Source: Candidatus Omnitrophota bacterium (GTDB taxonomy: Bacteria; Omnitrophota; Gorgyraeia; B26-G9). From it: a DNA stretch of 12,697 nt. Below the pieces are notes generated by a model. That model was not told the origin of the DNA, searched no databases, and saw nothing but the letters and a program-made list of their open reading frames with translations. Position numbers and translations under genes: made by a program. The stretch lies in contig DAOVNL010000007.1 of the NCBI GenBank assembly GCA_030630245.1, positions 1-12,697 of the forward strand, given 5' to 3'. Positions 1 to 6,775 of the stretch are shown one piece after another. The first letter of the stretch is position 1, and each line of letters opens with the position of its first letter.

Positions 1-39
1 ACTAAAAAAACGGTTAATATTAGTTTCTTAAAGAAAAGG

Positions 40-93
40 TAACTGTTTATAACTAGTAGTAACTTTTAGTAACAGGTTATAACCTGTAATAAG
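40..93. repeat. 10-bp-period direct repeat array upstream of hemL
   Basis: TAAC recurs exactly every 10 bp at 40, 50, 60, 70 and 80, and a TAAG stands at 90. The five full units fit the degenerate consensus TAACNNKTWR, with T at position 8 in all five. The array ends just before the hemL reading frame. A 10-bp period is close to one DNA helical turn, so identical faces would be presented repeatedly. That would suit a protein-binding array, but slippage-generated filler is equally possible. Confidence 0.75.
72..87. repeat. Perfect 16-bp palindrome, possible operator
   Basis: ACAGGTTATAACCTGT reads the same on both strands. It lies inside the last units of the 10-bp array and ends 27 bp before the preferred hemL start. 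Perfect palindromes of this size are typical of dimeric repressor sites, but here it may simply follow from the repeat units. No regulator gene is nearby. Confidence 0.45.
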
Positions 94-101
94 ATGAATT
101 T

Positions 102-107
102 AGGAAG
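102..107 (+). promoter_or_regulatory. Ribosome binding site deciding the hemL start
   Basis: AGGAAG lies 7 nt before the ATG at 115. The earlier in-frame ATG at 94 has no purine-rich Shine-Dalgarno sequence in front of it, only repeat sequence. This favours initiation at 115. Confidence 0.65.
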
Positions 108-114
108 AAGCAAG

Positions 115-1395
115 ATGAGTAATATTAAGTCTAAACAATATTATAAACAGGCATTGTCGCTTATGCCCGCGGGTGTTAACAGCCCGGTGCGTGCTTTTAA
201 GGCAGTGGGCGGAAAACCTGTTTTTATTAAATGGGGCAAAGGCTCAAAGATCTATGATGTTGACGGTAATTCATATATTGATTATGTCTTAAGCTGGGGG
301 CCGCTTATACTTGGCCACGCGCATAAACAGGTAATAAACAGTATTGTACAGGCAGCTAAAGCGGGCACAAGCTTTGGCGCGCCTACAGCAGCAGAAAACG
401 AGATCGCGCAGCTGATAAAAAGCGCTATGCCGGGCATGGAAAGAATGCGATTGGTTAATTCAGGAACTGAGGCCGCAATGAGCGCGATAAGGCTTGCGCG
501 CAGTTATACGGGAAAAGATAAGATTATTAAGTTTCAGGGAGCTTATCATGGCCACAGCGACGGGCTTTTGGTCAAAGCAGGCAGCGGGGCAGCTACGTTC
601 GGGGTGCCGACAAGCAGCGGGGTTCCGCGAAGCTCTGCGCGGGATACCATTGTCCTGCCGTTTAACGATATTGAAAAAGTAAGAGTGGTAATTAGCGCCG
701 GGCATAAAAAAATCGCGGCTGTTATTATAGAGCCTGTATGCGGTAATATGGGAGTAGTACAGCCTGAGAATAAATTTCTTCAAAAATTAAGAACCATAAC
801 CAGGCAGTACGGGATATTGCTTATCTTTGATGAGGTAATGACCGGATTCCGCTTTTGCTTCGGCGGGGCGCAAAACCTGCTTAAAGTAAAACCGGATATT
901 ACATGTCTTGGAAAAATTATCGGCGGAGGCATGCCCATGGGAGCTTATGGGGCAAGCAAAAGAATAATGAATTGCGTGGCGCCCTCAGGGAGTATGTATC
1001 AGGCAGGGACGCTTTCAGGCAATCCTGTCGCGGTTGCCTGCGGGTTGAAAACTTTGCGGATATTAAAGAAAACTGATTATAAAAAGATAAATTCATTATG
1101 TAAAGAGCTGTGTGATGCCATGCAAAAAATGGCAAGGGCCCAAAAAAAGAAAATAAGCGTAACCCGTTTTTACTCCATGTTTACGGTATTTTTTACGGAT
1201 AAAAAGGTCTCAGATTATAAGTCTGCCTGCCGGGCGGATACAGAAAAATACGCGAATTATTTTTCTAAAATGCTTAGAGAAGGTATTTATTGCGCTCCGT
1301 CTCAATTCGAAGCTAATTTTTTGTCTTTTGCGCATACGAAAAAAGATATAGAATATACTATAGAAGCGTTTAACAGAACAATAACGGATATATAA
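115..1395 (+). CDS. hemL: Glutamate-1-semialdehyde 2,1-aminomutase
   Basis: This cytosolic PLP enzyme converts glutamate-1-semialdehyde to 5-aminolevulinate, the last step of the C5 route to haem and other tetrapyrroles. The N-terminus reads PAGVNSPVRAF, a family hallmark, followed by GTEAAMSAIRLAR and GAYHGHSDGLL, which contribute to cofactor binding. The catalytic lysine sits in CLGKIIGGGMPMG and is residue 267 from this start, very close to its place in characterised HemL. The GTLSGNP segment and a normal C-terminal domain follow. Length is 426 residues, full for the family. An in-frame ATG at 94 would add seven residues but lacks a ribosome binding site. The gene is followed 27 bp later by the tat genes on the same strand and may be co-transcribed with them. 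The 10-bp repeat array occupies the place where a promoter would be expected. No other haem gene is in the window. Confidence 0.96.
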   Translation: MSNIKSKQYYKQALSLMPAGVNSPVRAFKAVGGKPVFIKWGKGSKIYDVDGNSYIDYVLSWGPLILGHAHKQVINSIVQAAKAGTSFGAPTAAENEIAQLIKSAMPGMERMRLVNSGTEAAMSAIRLARSYTGKDKIIKFQGAYHGHSDGLLVKAGSGAATFGVPTSSGVPRSSARDTIVLPFNDIEKVRVVISAGHKKIAAVIIEPVCGNMGVVQPENKFLQKLRTITRQYGILLIFDEVMTGFRFCFGGAQNLLKVKPDITCLGKIIGGGMPMGAYGASKRIMNCVAPSGSMYQAGTLSGNPVAVACGLKTLRILKKTDYKKINSLCKELCDAMQKMARAQKKKISVTRFYSMFTVFFTDKKVSDYKSACRADTEKYANYFSKMLREGIYCAPSQFEANFLSFAHTKKDIEYTIEAFNRTITDI

Positions 1396-1422
1396 TTAAA
1401 ATCTGGATTAAAGGACAAAGGG

Positions 1423-1671
1423 ATGTTTAACATAGGAATGCCTGAATTAATTTTGGTGTTTGTTGTTGCCCTGCTTGTTTTTGGCCCGCGCAAACTTCCT
1501 GAGGTTGGGCGGATGCTGGGTAAGGCAATGCGCGAATTTAAAAAGGCCGCGGATGATTTCCGGGAGTCTATCAACCAGGAGCCTCCTGAGGAGATAGTCA
1601 AAGAGGTAGAAGAAAAGCTTAAAGAAAATGAGGAAGAGCTTAAGAAAGAAGGGAAGGGCCTGCTTGGATAA
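1423..1671 (+). CDS. tatA: Twin-arginine translocase subunit TatA/TatB type
   Basis: This is a small inner-membrane component of the Tat system, which exports folded proteins. The 82-residue product has the family layout: an N-terminal membrane helix (about residues 5-20, starting [13 protein letters not shown]), the hinge [11 protein letters not shown], an amphipathic helix ([18 protein letters not shown]), and a charged, glutamate- and lysine-rich tail. The GP at the hinge and the longer tail lean towards TatB, but TatA and TatB cannot be separated by eye in many phyla. AAGGA at 1411-1415 gives a 7-nt spacing to the ATG. It is the first tat gene after hemL and overlaps tatC by 8 bp if tatC starts at the TTG at 1664. 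With a second TatA-like gene after tatC, the order resembles tatB-tatC-tatA. Confidence 0.93.
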   Translation: MFNIGMPELILVFVVALLVFGPRKLPEVGRMLGKAMREFKKAADDFRESINQEPPEEIVKEVEEKLKENEEELKKEGKGLLG

Positions 1672-2401
1672 GACGCTTTCATACCAAATGGATAGGCCGC
1701 TTTCGGTAATGGATCATCTGGAAGAACTGCGCAATCGGATTCTTTTTTCTTTATTTCTTATAATACTATGCACAGCGCTTGCCTACAGTTTTGTTCAGCA
1801 GATTATGAGCTTTCTTGTGCGTTCTATAGGCACGCTGTATTTTATGAGTCCCACGGAAGCTTTCTGGGTGCAGGTAAAGCTGGCGTTGTTTGTGGGCTTA
1901 TACTGCGCCTTGCCGTTTATATTCTACCAGATATGGAAATTCGTGGAGATTGGCTTAAAGCAAAACGAAAGGAAATATGTCCTGCCGCTGAGTATTGCCA
2001 GCTTTATTCTTTTTACGCTTGGAGGGGCATTCTGTTATTTCTTTGTTATTCCTGTTGCCGTCAGGTTTTTGCTTTCATACGGAAGCTCAACCCTGCTTCC
2101 GCTGATTTCGGTAAGTAAGTATTTATCCTTTATCGGCTGCCTGGTATTTGCTTTCGGGTTTACGTTCCAGCTGCCGCTTATATTAATGTTTTTAGCCAGG
2201 GTGGGTTTAGTTACCTGCGCGTCTTTGCGTAAATTCAGGCGCTTTGCCGTATTAGGAAGTTTTATTATCGGAGCTGCCTTGACTCCGACTCCGGACATGG
2301 TAAACCAGACGCTTCTGGCGCTGCCGATAATTGTTTTATATGAAATGAGTATATGGCTGATAAAGATTTTTGAAAAAAAGAAGGAGGTACAAAGTGGGTA
2401 G
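1664..2401 (+). CDS. tatC: Sec-independent protein translocase TatC
   Basis: TatC is the polytopic receptor that recognises twin-arginine signal peptides. The cytoplasmic N-terminus contains [13 protein letters not shown], followed by about six hydrophobic segments. The family blocks [30 protein letters not shown] and [15 protein letters not shown] are all present, the last before the final membrane helices. The start is uncertain. TTG at 1664 gives 245 residues, has a purine-rich GGGAAGGG upstream, and overlaps the preceding stop by 8 bp. That is the same overlap seen at the tatC-tatA junction downstream. ATG at 1688 also gives a normal TatC N-terminus but has a poor ribosome binding site. 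ATG at 1628 would add twelve residues encoded inside the upstream gene. The function call does not depend on this choice. Confidence 0.94.
   Translation: MDKTLSYQMDRPLSVMDHLEELRNRILFSLFLIILCTALAYSFVQQIMSFLVRSIGTLYFMSPTEAFWVQVKLALFVGLYCALPFIFYQIWKFVEIGLKQNERKYVLPLSIASFILFTLGGAFCYFFVIPVAVRFLLSYGSSTLLPLISVSKYLSFIGCLVFAFGFTFQLPLILMFLARVGLVTCASLRKFRRFAVLGSFIIGAALTPTPDMVNQTLLALPIIVLYEMSIWLIKIFEKKKEVQSG
2381..2388 (+). promoter_or_regulatory. Strong ribosome binding site for the GTG-started second tatA
   Basis: AAGGAGGT, a full-length Shine-Dalgarno match, lies 5 nt before the GTG at 2394 and inside the 3' end of tatC. It fixes the start of the following gene at a non-ATG codon. Confidence 0.85.
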
Positions 2402-2564
2402 ATTCGGAGTCCCGGAACTGGTACTAATTTTATTTATCCTTTTATTGCTTTTTGGCGCCAGCAAACTTCCTGAAATCGCTCGTTCCCTGGGACAGAGCAT
2501 AAAAGAATTCAAGAAGTCCATGAGCAGTAAGGAAGATAAGTCTAAGGAAGAGGAAAAAAAATAA
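2394..2564 (+). CDS. tatA: Twin-arginine translocase subunit TatA (second copy)
   Basis: This is the presumed pore-forming small subunit of the Tat translocase. From the GTG at 2394 it encodes 56 residues: a short N-terminus [12 protein letters not shown], one membrane helix with [15 protein letters not shown] at the hinge, the amphipathic helix [13 protein letters not shown], and a short lysine- and glutamate-rich tail. FGxxKLPE is the usual TatA hinge. The start is set by the consensus ribosome binding site at 2381-2388. Eight extra codons upstream in frame (from 2370) would give an atypical basic N-terminus before the helix. The gene overlaps the tatC stop by 8 bp, so translation is probably coupled. 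It ends the plus-strand operon and converges on a minus-strand gene 26 bp away, with no recognisable terminator hairpin between them. Confidence 0.92.
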   Translation: MGRFGVPELVLILFILLLLFGASKLPEIARSLGQSIKEFKKSMSSKEDKSKEEEKK

Positions 2565-2590
2565 TCCAAAGCGGCAAAAACACGCGGCAG

Positions 2591-3151
2591 CTATTCCCAG
2601 GTAAAATTTCTATTTGAATTGTCTGCTGCTTGTTCCCTTTTTTTTGTCTGCTTTTTCCTGCGGCTCTTCTTTCGGGGAGTGTTTGCTTTTGTGGTTTGTT
2701 TTAACTGGACTTTTAATTTTTCAAATTTAAGTTTACATGCTGCGTCTTTTTCTTTTAATATCAGGATTTCCTCTCCCAGAGCGGTATTCGTATCTTTTAA
2801 AATCTTTGCCTCATTTGCCAGCTCTTCAATGCTTTTGCTTGTGCCGAGGGCCGAACTGGTTACTTTTTCTATTGTTTTCTCCATCGCTTCGTTTTTTCCA
2901 GTGGCGATGGCCAGGTTTTTCTTTAAAAGATGTTTGGAATGCTGAAGAGCAGCAAGACGGTTGCGTGCTGCTTTTAAATTATTAACAATAACTGTATTAG
3001 CCAGGATTAGTTTGTCTAATTTACTCTCAAGGGTATCACTTTTATTAAGCTCTACTTTTTTCCGTGAATCTGACCCTATTGCCCAAAGCAAACTAATAAT
3101 AACACCAACCAGCAGCAGTAAGGCAAGCTTGCGAAGTATTGACTCTTTCAT
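2591..3151 (-). CDS. Membrane-anchored coiled-coil protein, function unknown
   Basis: I do not recognise a named family. The 186-residue product starts with a short basic stretch and one hydrophobic helix (about residues 8-25), consistent with an inner-membrane anchor or uncleaved signal. A heptad-rich region suited to a long coiled coil follows (about 38-152). The C-terminal tail is very basic (about 158-173, RKKSRRKKQTKKR). The start is 4 bp after the stop of the OmpA-like lipoprotein gene upstream. There is only a distant GGAG, so it is probably translated by coupling to that gene. It is the last gene of a three-gene envelope cluster. A role in spanning the periplasm or linking the inner membrane to peptidoglycan is a guess from position alone. 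The basic tail could contact nucleic acid or anionic polymer. Confidence 0.82.
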   Translation of the reverse strand: MKESILRKLALLLLVGVIISLLWAIGSDSRKKVELNKSDTLESKLDKLILANTVIVNNLKAARNRLAALQHSKHLLKKNLAIATGKNEAMEKTIEKVTSSALGTSKSIEELANEAKILKDTNTALGEEILILKEKDAACKLKFEKLKVQLKQTTKANTPRKKSRRKKQTKKREQAADNSNRNFTWE

Positions 3152-3155
3152 CAGC

Positions 3156-3791
3156 TTATTTCAATTCTCCTGGTTTATTCTTTATTATTTTTTCAGGTAA
3201 AATCGTGATCTCAACTCGTCTGTTCTGCTGTCTGCCCTCTTTAGTTTTATTTGAAAGCACAGGCCGGAATTCTCCGTATCCTACAGCGGAGAGTCTCTCC
3301 GGATCTACGCCTCTTTTATCAACTAAATAGTGCAAAACACTTGTGGATCGGGTTGTTGAGAGCTCCCAGTTGGATTTCCATTTAGACTTTTTGATAGGCT
3401 GATTGTCGGTATGGCCTTCTATAGCAATATTTCTGTTGCGAACCTGATCATTGAGTACCTTTGCGACCCTGTCTAATATGGAATAAGCGGTTTTCTTTAT
3501 CTCGGCTTTTCCGGAATCAAATAAAATCTCGTCCACAAAAGTGATTACAAGGCCTTTGTTGAGCATTTCCAGACGGATCTGTTTTTCTTCGATCTCCTTT
3601 TTGAGCTTTTCTTCAAGCTCATCCCTTGCCCGCGTTAGTTCGGCGCGCGCTTTCTTTTCTTCACTAAGTCTTACTGCCAGATCATCAATTCTATCTAAAT
3701 CGCCAGGGCTTCTTTTCTGTAAAATAACGGAACATCCGGTAAGACTAATTATTAATGCTATGACGACTAAGTGTTTTAATTTGCCGGTCAT
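3156..3791 (-). CDS. OmpA-family peptidoglycan-associated lipoprotein
   Basis: Residues 1-20 form a lipoprotein signal ending in the lipobox LTGC, so Cys20 would be lipidated. The next residue is Ser, which under the usual Lol rule favours outer-membrane sorting. Residues about 34-78 are a charged coiled coil. Residues about 80-200 are an OmpA C-terminal domain: LVITFVDEILFDSGKAEI, the hallmark GHTDNQP with Asp129, ELSTTRSTSVLHYL, GYGEFRPV and the closing NRRVEITI. This fold binds diaminopimelate-type peptidoglycan. The insertion between GHTDNQP and the ELSTTRS helix resembles the MotB-like subgroup, but no flagellar genes are present. A full AAGGAGGT lies 4 nt before the ATG. The likely role is tethering the outer membrane to the cell wall together with its two neighbours. 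Confidence 0.92.
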   Translation of the reverse strand: MTGKLKHLVVIALIISLTGCSVILQKRSPGDLDRIDDLAVRLSEEKKARAELTRARDELEEKLKKEIEEKQIRLEMLNKGLVITFVDEILFDSGKAEIKKTAYSILDRVAKVLNDQVRNRNIAIEGHTDNQPIKKSKWKSNWELSTTRSTSVLHYLVDKRGVDPERLSAVGYGEFRPVLSNKTKEGRQQNRRVEITILPEKIIKNKPGELK

Positions 3792-3838
3792 ACATACCTC
3801 CTTAGCGCGGCGATTTTATTTTTCGCCTTTGGTTTTGG

Positions 3839-4303
3839 TTAATTAATGTAAACTTTCAATTTTTCCCAGGTTTTTGCTCCGACAATACCGTCAACAGTCA
3901 GATTATGCTCTTTTTGGAAGGCCTGAATTGCTTTTTTTGTTTTTGGCCCCATCTTACCGTCAATAGACCCAAGATCAAAACCGGCTTTTGTAAGCGCTCT
4001 TTGGATGTCGGTAAGCCGGTAACTGTTTTTTCTTGTTGTCACGTCTTCGCCTACAGCTGGTATTACTTCGGGGGGAGAAACATGAACACTTGATCCGGCT
4101 TTTTTCCTTCCCCCGGACAATAACTCAATATTTGCTTCAGGCTTGCTGATTATTTCTATCTCAGGTAATACCAATTTTTCAGTATCTGCTTTTTTCACGG
4201 AAGCCAAGCGCTTGCTCATGGCTGCGGCCTGAGGGATAGTACTGACCGTGAATGCAGCTGTAAATAAGAGTAAAATAATTGCAATAAATAATATCTTTTT
4301 CAA
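3839..4303 (-). CDS. Secreted peptidoglycan-binding domain protein
   Basis: The 154-residue product has an N-terminal signal peptide (basic KK, hydrophobic core about residues 4-20, likely cleavage near PQAAA at 24-28). A low-complexity linker of about 60 residues follows. Residues about 95-150 are a PG_binding_1 domain with the repeat-like pattern LTDIQRALTKAGFDLGSIDG, GPKTKKAIQAFQKEHNL and DGIVGAKTWEKL. Such domains bind the cell wall and are usually fused to a hydrolase, but here no catalytic domain is present. The start is TTG at 4301-4303 and is well supported: GGAG lies 7 nt upstream, the signal peptide begins there, and the next in-frame ATG would delete the signal. The gene heads the three-gene envelope cluster, 47 bp before the OmpA-like lipoprotein gene. 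Confidence 0.88.
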   Translation of the reverse strand: MKKILFIAIILLLFTAAFTVSTIPQAAAMSKRLASVKKADTEKLVLPEIEIISKPEANIELLSGGRKKAGSSVHVSPPEVIPAVGEDVTTRKNSYRLTDIQRALTKAGFDLGSIDGKMGPKTKKAIQAFQKEHNLTVDGIVGAKTWEKLKVYIN

Positions 4304-4397
4304 CTGTATTCTCCATGGAGATTATGAACCAGAAAGTAATTTAAATTTTATCACTTTTAAGTTTTAAAGTCAAGTTCCCTCGATGGGACTCAAGGGG

Positions 4398-4432
4398 ACA
4401 CACCATTTCAATGATCATGGGTCATGGTGTGT
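4398..4432. repeat. Inverted repeat between two minus-strand genes
   Basis: ACACACCAT (4398-4406) and ATGGTGTGT (4424-4432) are perfect 9-bp inverted arms around a 17-nt loop. The element lies just past the stop of the small basic gene, where a terminator would be expected. No clear U-tract follows on the minus strand, so it could be a rho-dependent or processing hairpin, or an unrelated repeat. Confidence 0.5.
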
Positions 4433-4446
4433 TATAAAATTGATAA

Positions 4447-4530
4447 CTACGCGCCGCGAGTAGGTTTGCGTCCATGGTTCGCTTTTTTAGATTTCCATTT
4501 TAATTTGCCTTTTCGGCTTCTTTTTGCCAT
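4447..4530 (-). CDS. 27-residue basic protein, bL37-like ribosomal protein candidate
   Basis: This is a short gene that length filters miss. It reads ATG at 4530 down to TAG at 4447. AAGGAG (4545-4540) lies 9 nt before the start. The product begins MAKRSRKGKLKWKSKK and continues with the motif KKANHGRKP. It is strongly basic, with about half of its residues Arg or Lys, as expected for an rRNA-binding peptide. From memory, mycobacterial ribosomal protein bL37 (about 24 residues) begins with MAKRGRKK and carries KANHGKRP, so both the ends and the size match. The gene stands between tsaD and the envelope cluster on the same strand, with its own AT-rich upstream region. That it is a real gene rests on the ribosome binding site and composition. 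The bL37 assignment is inference from recalled motifs. Confidence 0.8.
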   Translation of the reverse strand: MAKRSRKGKLKWKSKKANHGRKPTRGA

Positions 4531-4556
4531 TTTAACTTTCTCCTTAAGATTTTTAT

Positions 4557-4592
4557 ATTATATATATTGTGTCAAAAAAGCAAATTTGTCAA
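4557..4592 (-). promoter_or_regulatory. Possible promoter of the small basic gene
   Basis: On the minus strand this AT-rich stretch has TTGACA (4592-4587), a second TTGACA (4575-4570), and TATAAT (4562-4557). The spacings to TATAAT are 24 and 7 nt, neither canonical. From the first TTGACA a 17-nt spacer would lead to the weak hexamer CAATAT. The base pattern suggests promoter activity, but the exact hexamers are uncertain. Confidence 0.35.
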
Positions 4593-4620
4593 TTAACAAT
4601 TAAAAATAACTTATTAGCCT

Positions 4621-5610
4621 CTATAATGAAGCTGAAGCAGTGAGTTTATAATCAGCTCTTTTACCCTTTTTATAAAGATGAGTGCCTAAAGCCGCGATCA
4701 TGGCGGCATTATCAAGGCAAAGGTCAGGAGTGGCGATCATAATCCTGATTTTCTCCTTTTTGCCTTCTTCCTCAAGCCGGATGCGTAGATAACTGTTGCA
4801 GGCAACACCTCCGCCGACCGATAGTGTTTTGATTTTAAATTTTTTGCAGGCAGCAATGCTTTGCCTTGTGAGGGATTCGATTATTTCTTTCTGGAAAGCA
4901 TAGGCAATCTGAGCCTTAGCTTTTTTGTTCTTTGTTTTAACCTTTTTCCAGGTATAAAGCACGTTTGTCTTAATCCCGCTGAAGCTGAAATCAAAACTGT
5001 CTTTAAACCGCGCGCATTTAAAACGAAACGGTGATTCTGTAATGCTTTGCGCCAGCTTGTCTATCACCGGGCCTCCCGGATAGGGAAGATTCAGCATTTT
5101 TGCTACCTTGTCATAGGCTTCACCCGCGGCATCATCTCTGGTTGTGCCGATCATTTTTATTTTATCAAAATCATGCACGAGTGCTAAACTGCTGTGTCCG
5201 CCTGATGCGACCAGGCCTATGAACGGGAACATAAATCTGCCTTTTTCCAGAAACGGAGCGAATAAATGGGCTTTAATGTGATTTATACCTAGAACCGGCT
5301 TATTTAACCCGAAGCTTAATGCCTTGGCAAATGATACTCCGACCAACAGAGAACCCATAAGTCCCGGGGTATGAGTTACGCAAATGAGATCTAAATCAGA
5401 AAGAGCCATGCCTGCTTTTTTTAATGCTTTTTTCGTGACCGGCGTGATGTATTCAATATGAAAGCGGGAAGCGATCTCCGGAACAATGCCTCCGAACTTG
5501 CGGTGCATGTGAATACTTGAGCTTACGCAGGAAGAAAGCACTTCTTTGCCGTTTTTAAGCACGGCAGCTGCTGTTTCATCACATGATGTTTCAATTCCAA
5601 GTACTATCAT
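4621..5610 (-). CDS. tsaD: tRNA N6-adenosine threonylcarbamoyltransferase TsaD
   Basis: TsaD transfers the threonylcarbamoyl group to A37 of ANN-decoding tRNAs, forming t6A. This acts in the cytoplasm with TsaB and TsaE, neither of which is in the window. The sequence opens with GIETSCDETAAAV (ASKHA nucleotide-binding start). The metal ligands are His111 and His115 in INHIKAHLFAPF, and Asp300 in CLDNAAM. Those positions agree with my memory of the E. coli enzyme. The blocks VASGGHSSL, DDAAGEAYDKVAK and SVGGGVACNSYLR are intact. Length is 329 residues, normal for bacteria. AAGGA lies 5 nt before the ATG, within the 3' end of the upstream deacetylase gene, and only 9 bp separate the two genes, so they are probably co-transcribed. 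Confidence 0.96.
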   Translation of the reverse strand: MIVLGIETSCDETAAAVLKNGKEVLSSCVSSSIHMHRKFGGIVPEIASRFHIEYITPVTKKALKKAGMALSDLDLICVTHTPGLMGSLLVGVSFAKALSFGLNKPVLGINHIKAHLFAPFLEKGRFMFPFIGLVASGGHSSLALVHDFDKIKMIGTTRDDAAGEAYDKVAKMLNLPYPGGPVIDKLAQSITESPFRFKCARFKDSFDFSFSGIKTNVLYTWKKVKTKNKKAKAQIAYAFQKEIIESLTRQSIAACKKFKIKTLSVGGGVACNSYLRIRLEEEGKKEKIRIMIATPDLCLDNAAMIAALGTHLYKKGKRADYKLTASASL

Positions 5611-5619
5611 CTTTTTCCT

Positions 5620-6720
5620 TTATTCTGTTGTAGAATACTTTGTGTTTTTCAGAAAATCTGACAAATGAACGAACCGGAATCCCTCTCTTTCAAATTCAGG
5701 GATGATCTCTTTTATGGTATTTATAGTAAGTTCCTTTGCGTGTCCGATGGCAATAACACTTCCTTTTTTCGCGGCGATATTTTTTGCCTTGATGAGCTGT
5801 CTCTTTATATGGTCTTTACTGCTTACATTATCTATAAAAACATCGCGCTTGAAGAAAGAAATTTCTTTTTGCAATGCTACTTGCGGCGCAAGAGTTTCAT
5901 TGGAAGTATAACTGTCCAGGAAATAAAGGCCGTTTTTCTTGATCTGTTCAAACAGGATATTCAAAACATATTCGCTTTCTGTTGCCTTTGACCCCATGTG
6001 ATTGTTTATGCCTTTTAAATTGGGAACGCTGGCCATATCATCTTTTATGATATTTTCGATCTCTTCTTTGCTCATAGACGTGAAAATAGTATTTTTTTCA
6101 AGAGGATGCCTTTGCGCGTTATGCGGCTCAAGGGGGAGATGCAGTATCACCTCATGGCCGCTGCTGCTTACCCTTCGCGCGATCCTGGCTGAATAGGGCA
6201 GGCGTGGTAATATGGCATATGTCAGGGGAATGCCAAGTTTAAGTGATTTGCGCAGAACCTTATTGCTGTAGCCCCAGTCATCGATGACTAAAGCAATGTC
6301 GGCCAGGACTATTTTCTGCCTTAGGATAAGACGGTACAACTTCAGGTTTTTATAAAAGAAATCCAGGATCAGTATATGTTCTTTTTTTGTCTGCTTTTTC
6401 TGGATTTTGCCCAGGCGCACAGGTTCAAAAGCCGTGTTTGTCAAAAAAGCGTTTTTTATTTCGGCCAGGGATTGTTTTCGGGGCAGGAGAAACTCTTTTT
6501 CTATTGACTGCGCTTCTTTTCTGAAACCTGAAACGCGCTGATGCGTTGTCTTAAGCGGCGCTTCAGTATTAACTCCGTGTTCAAGGAGAATGTCGTAGGC
6601 GATCTTGTCGCATTTGAACGTAAAATGAGAATAGTCTGTTTTTCTTAAGATAAAAATAGTGATAACGATAACAGCGATAACGCCGAAAGTAATTATAGAA
6701 CTAAGCTGCTTTTTATTCAT
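5620..6720 (-). CDS. Divergent polysaccharide deacetylase family protein (YibQ-like)
   Basis: The 366-residue product has an N-terminal membrane anchor (about residues 8-26). A linker region of about 110 residues of uncertain fold follows, then a divergent polysaccharide deacetylase domain (about 140-360). Visible family blocks are LADIALVIDDWGYS with the Asp147-Asp148 pair, the segment LGIPLTYAILPRLPYSA, HLPLEP (194-199), NNHMGSK (239-245), and IAIGHA near the end. Proteins of this family face the periplasm. Members are often encoded next to an S41 protease of the CtpA type and a murein hydrolase activator, and here ctpA is directly upstream. The substrate is not known, and a glycan of the cell wall or envelope is inferred. 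No good ribosome binding site precedes the ATG. The gene lies 55 bp after ctpA and 9 bp before tsaD. Confidence 0.9.
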   Translation of the reverse strand: MNKKQLSSIITFGVIAVIVITIFILRKTDYSHFTFKCDKIAYDILLEHGVNTEAPLKTTHQRVSGFRKEAQSIEKEFLLPRKQSLAEIKNAFLTNTAFEPVRLGKIQKKQTKKEHILILDFFYKNLKLYRLILRQKIVLADIALVIDDWGYSNKVLRKSLKLGIPLTYAILPRLPYSARIARRVSSSGHEVILHLPLEPHNAQRHPLEKNTIFTSMSKEEIENIIKDDMASVPNLKGINNHMGSKATESEYVLNILFEQIKKNGLYFLDSYTSNETLAPQVALQKEISFFKRDVFIDNVSSKDHIKRQLIKAKNIAAKKGSVIAIGHAKELTINTIKEIIPEFEREGFRFVHLSDFLKNTKYSTTE

Positions 6721-6775
6721 TTTTTTAATGTGGGAGAATTGAACGGTTTTTTATCGATAAACAAGTTGTTTTATT

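Noticed and set aside
94..114. Earlier in-frame ATG for hemL
   Set aside because: It is preceded only by the repeat array with no ribosome binding site, while the ATG at 115 has AGGAAG at 7 nt and gives the usual HemL length.
917..1135. Reading frames antisense to hemL and similar antisense frames under gatB, ctpA and gatA
   Set aside because: They lie wholly under well-identified genes, lack ribosome binding sites and show no recognisable protein features.
2565..2590. Bidirectional terminator between the convergent operons
   Set aside because: The 26-bp gap shows no self-complementary stem and no T-tract.
4570..4575. Second TTGACA as the -35 of the small basic gene
   Set aside because: It is only 7 nt from TATAAT, far too close to serve as a -35 for that hexamer.
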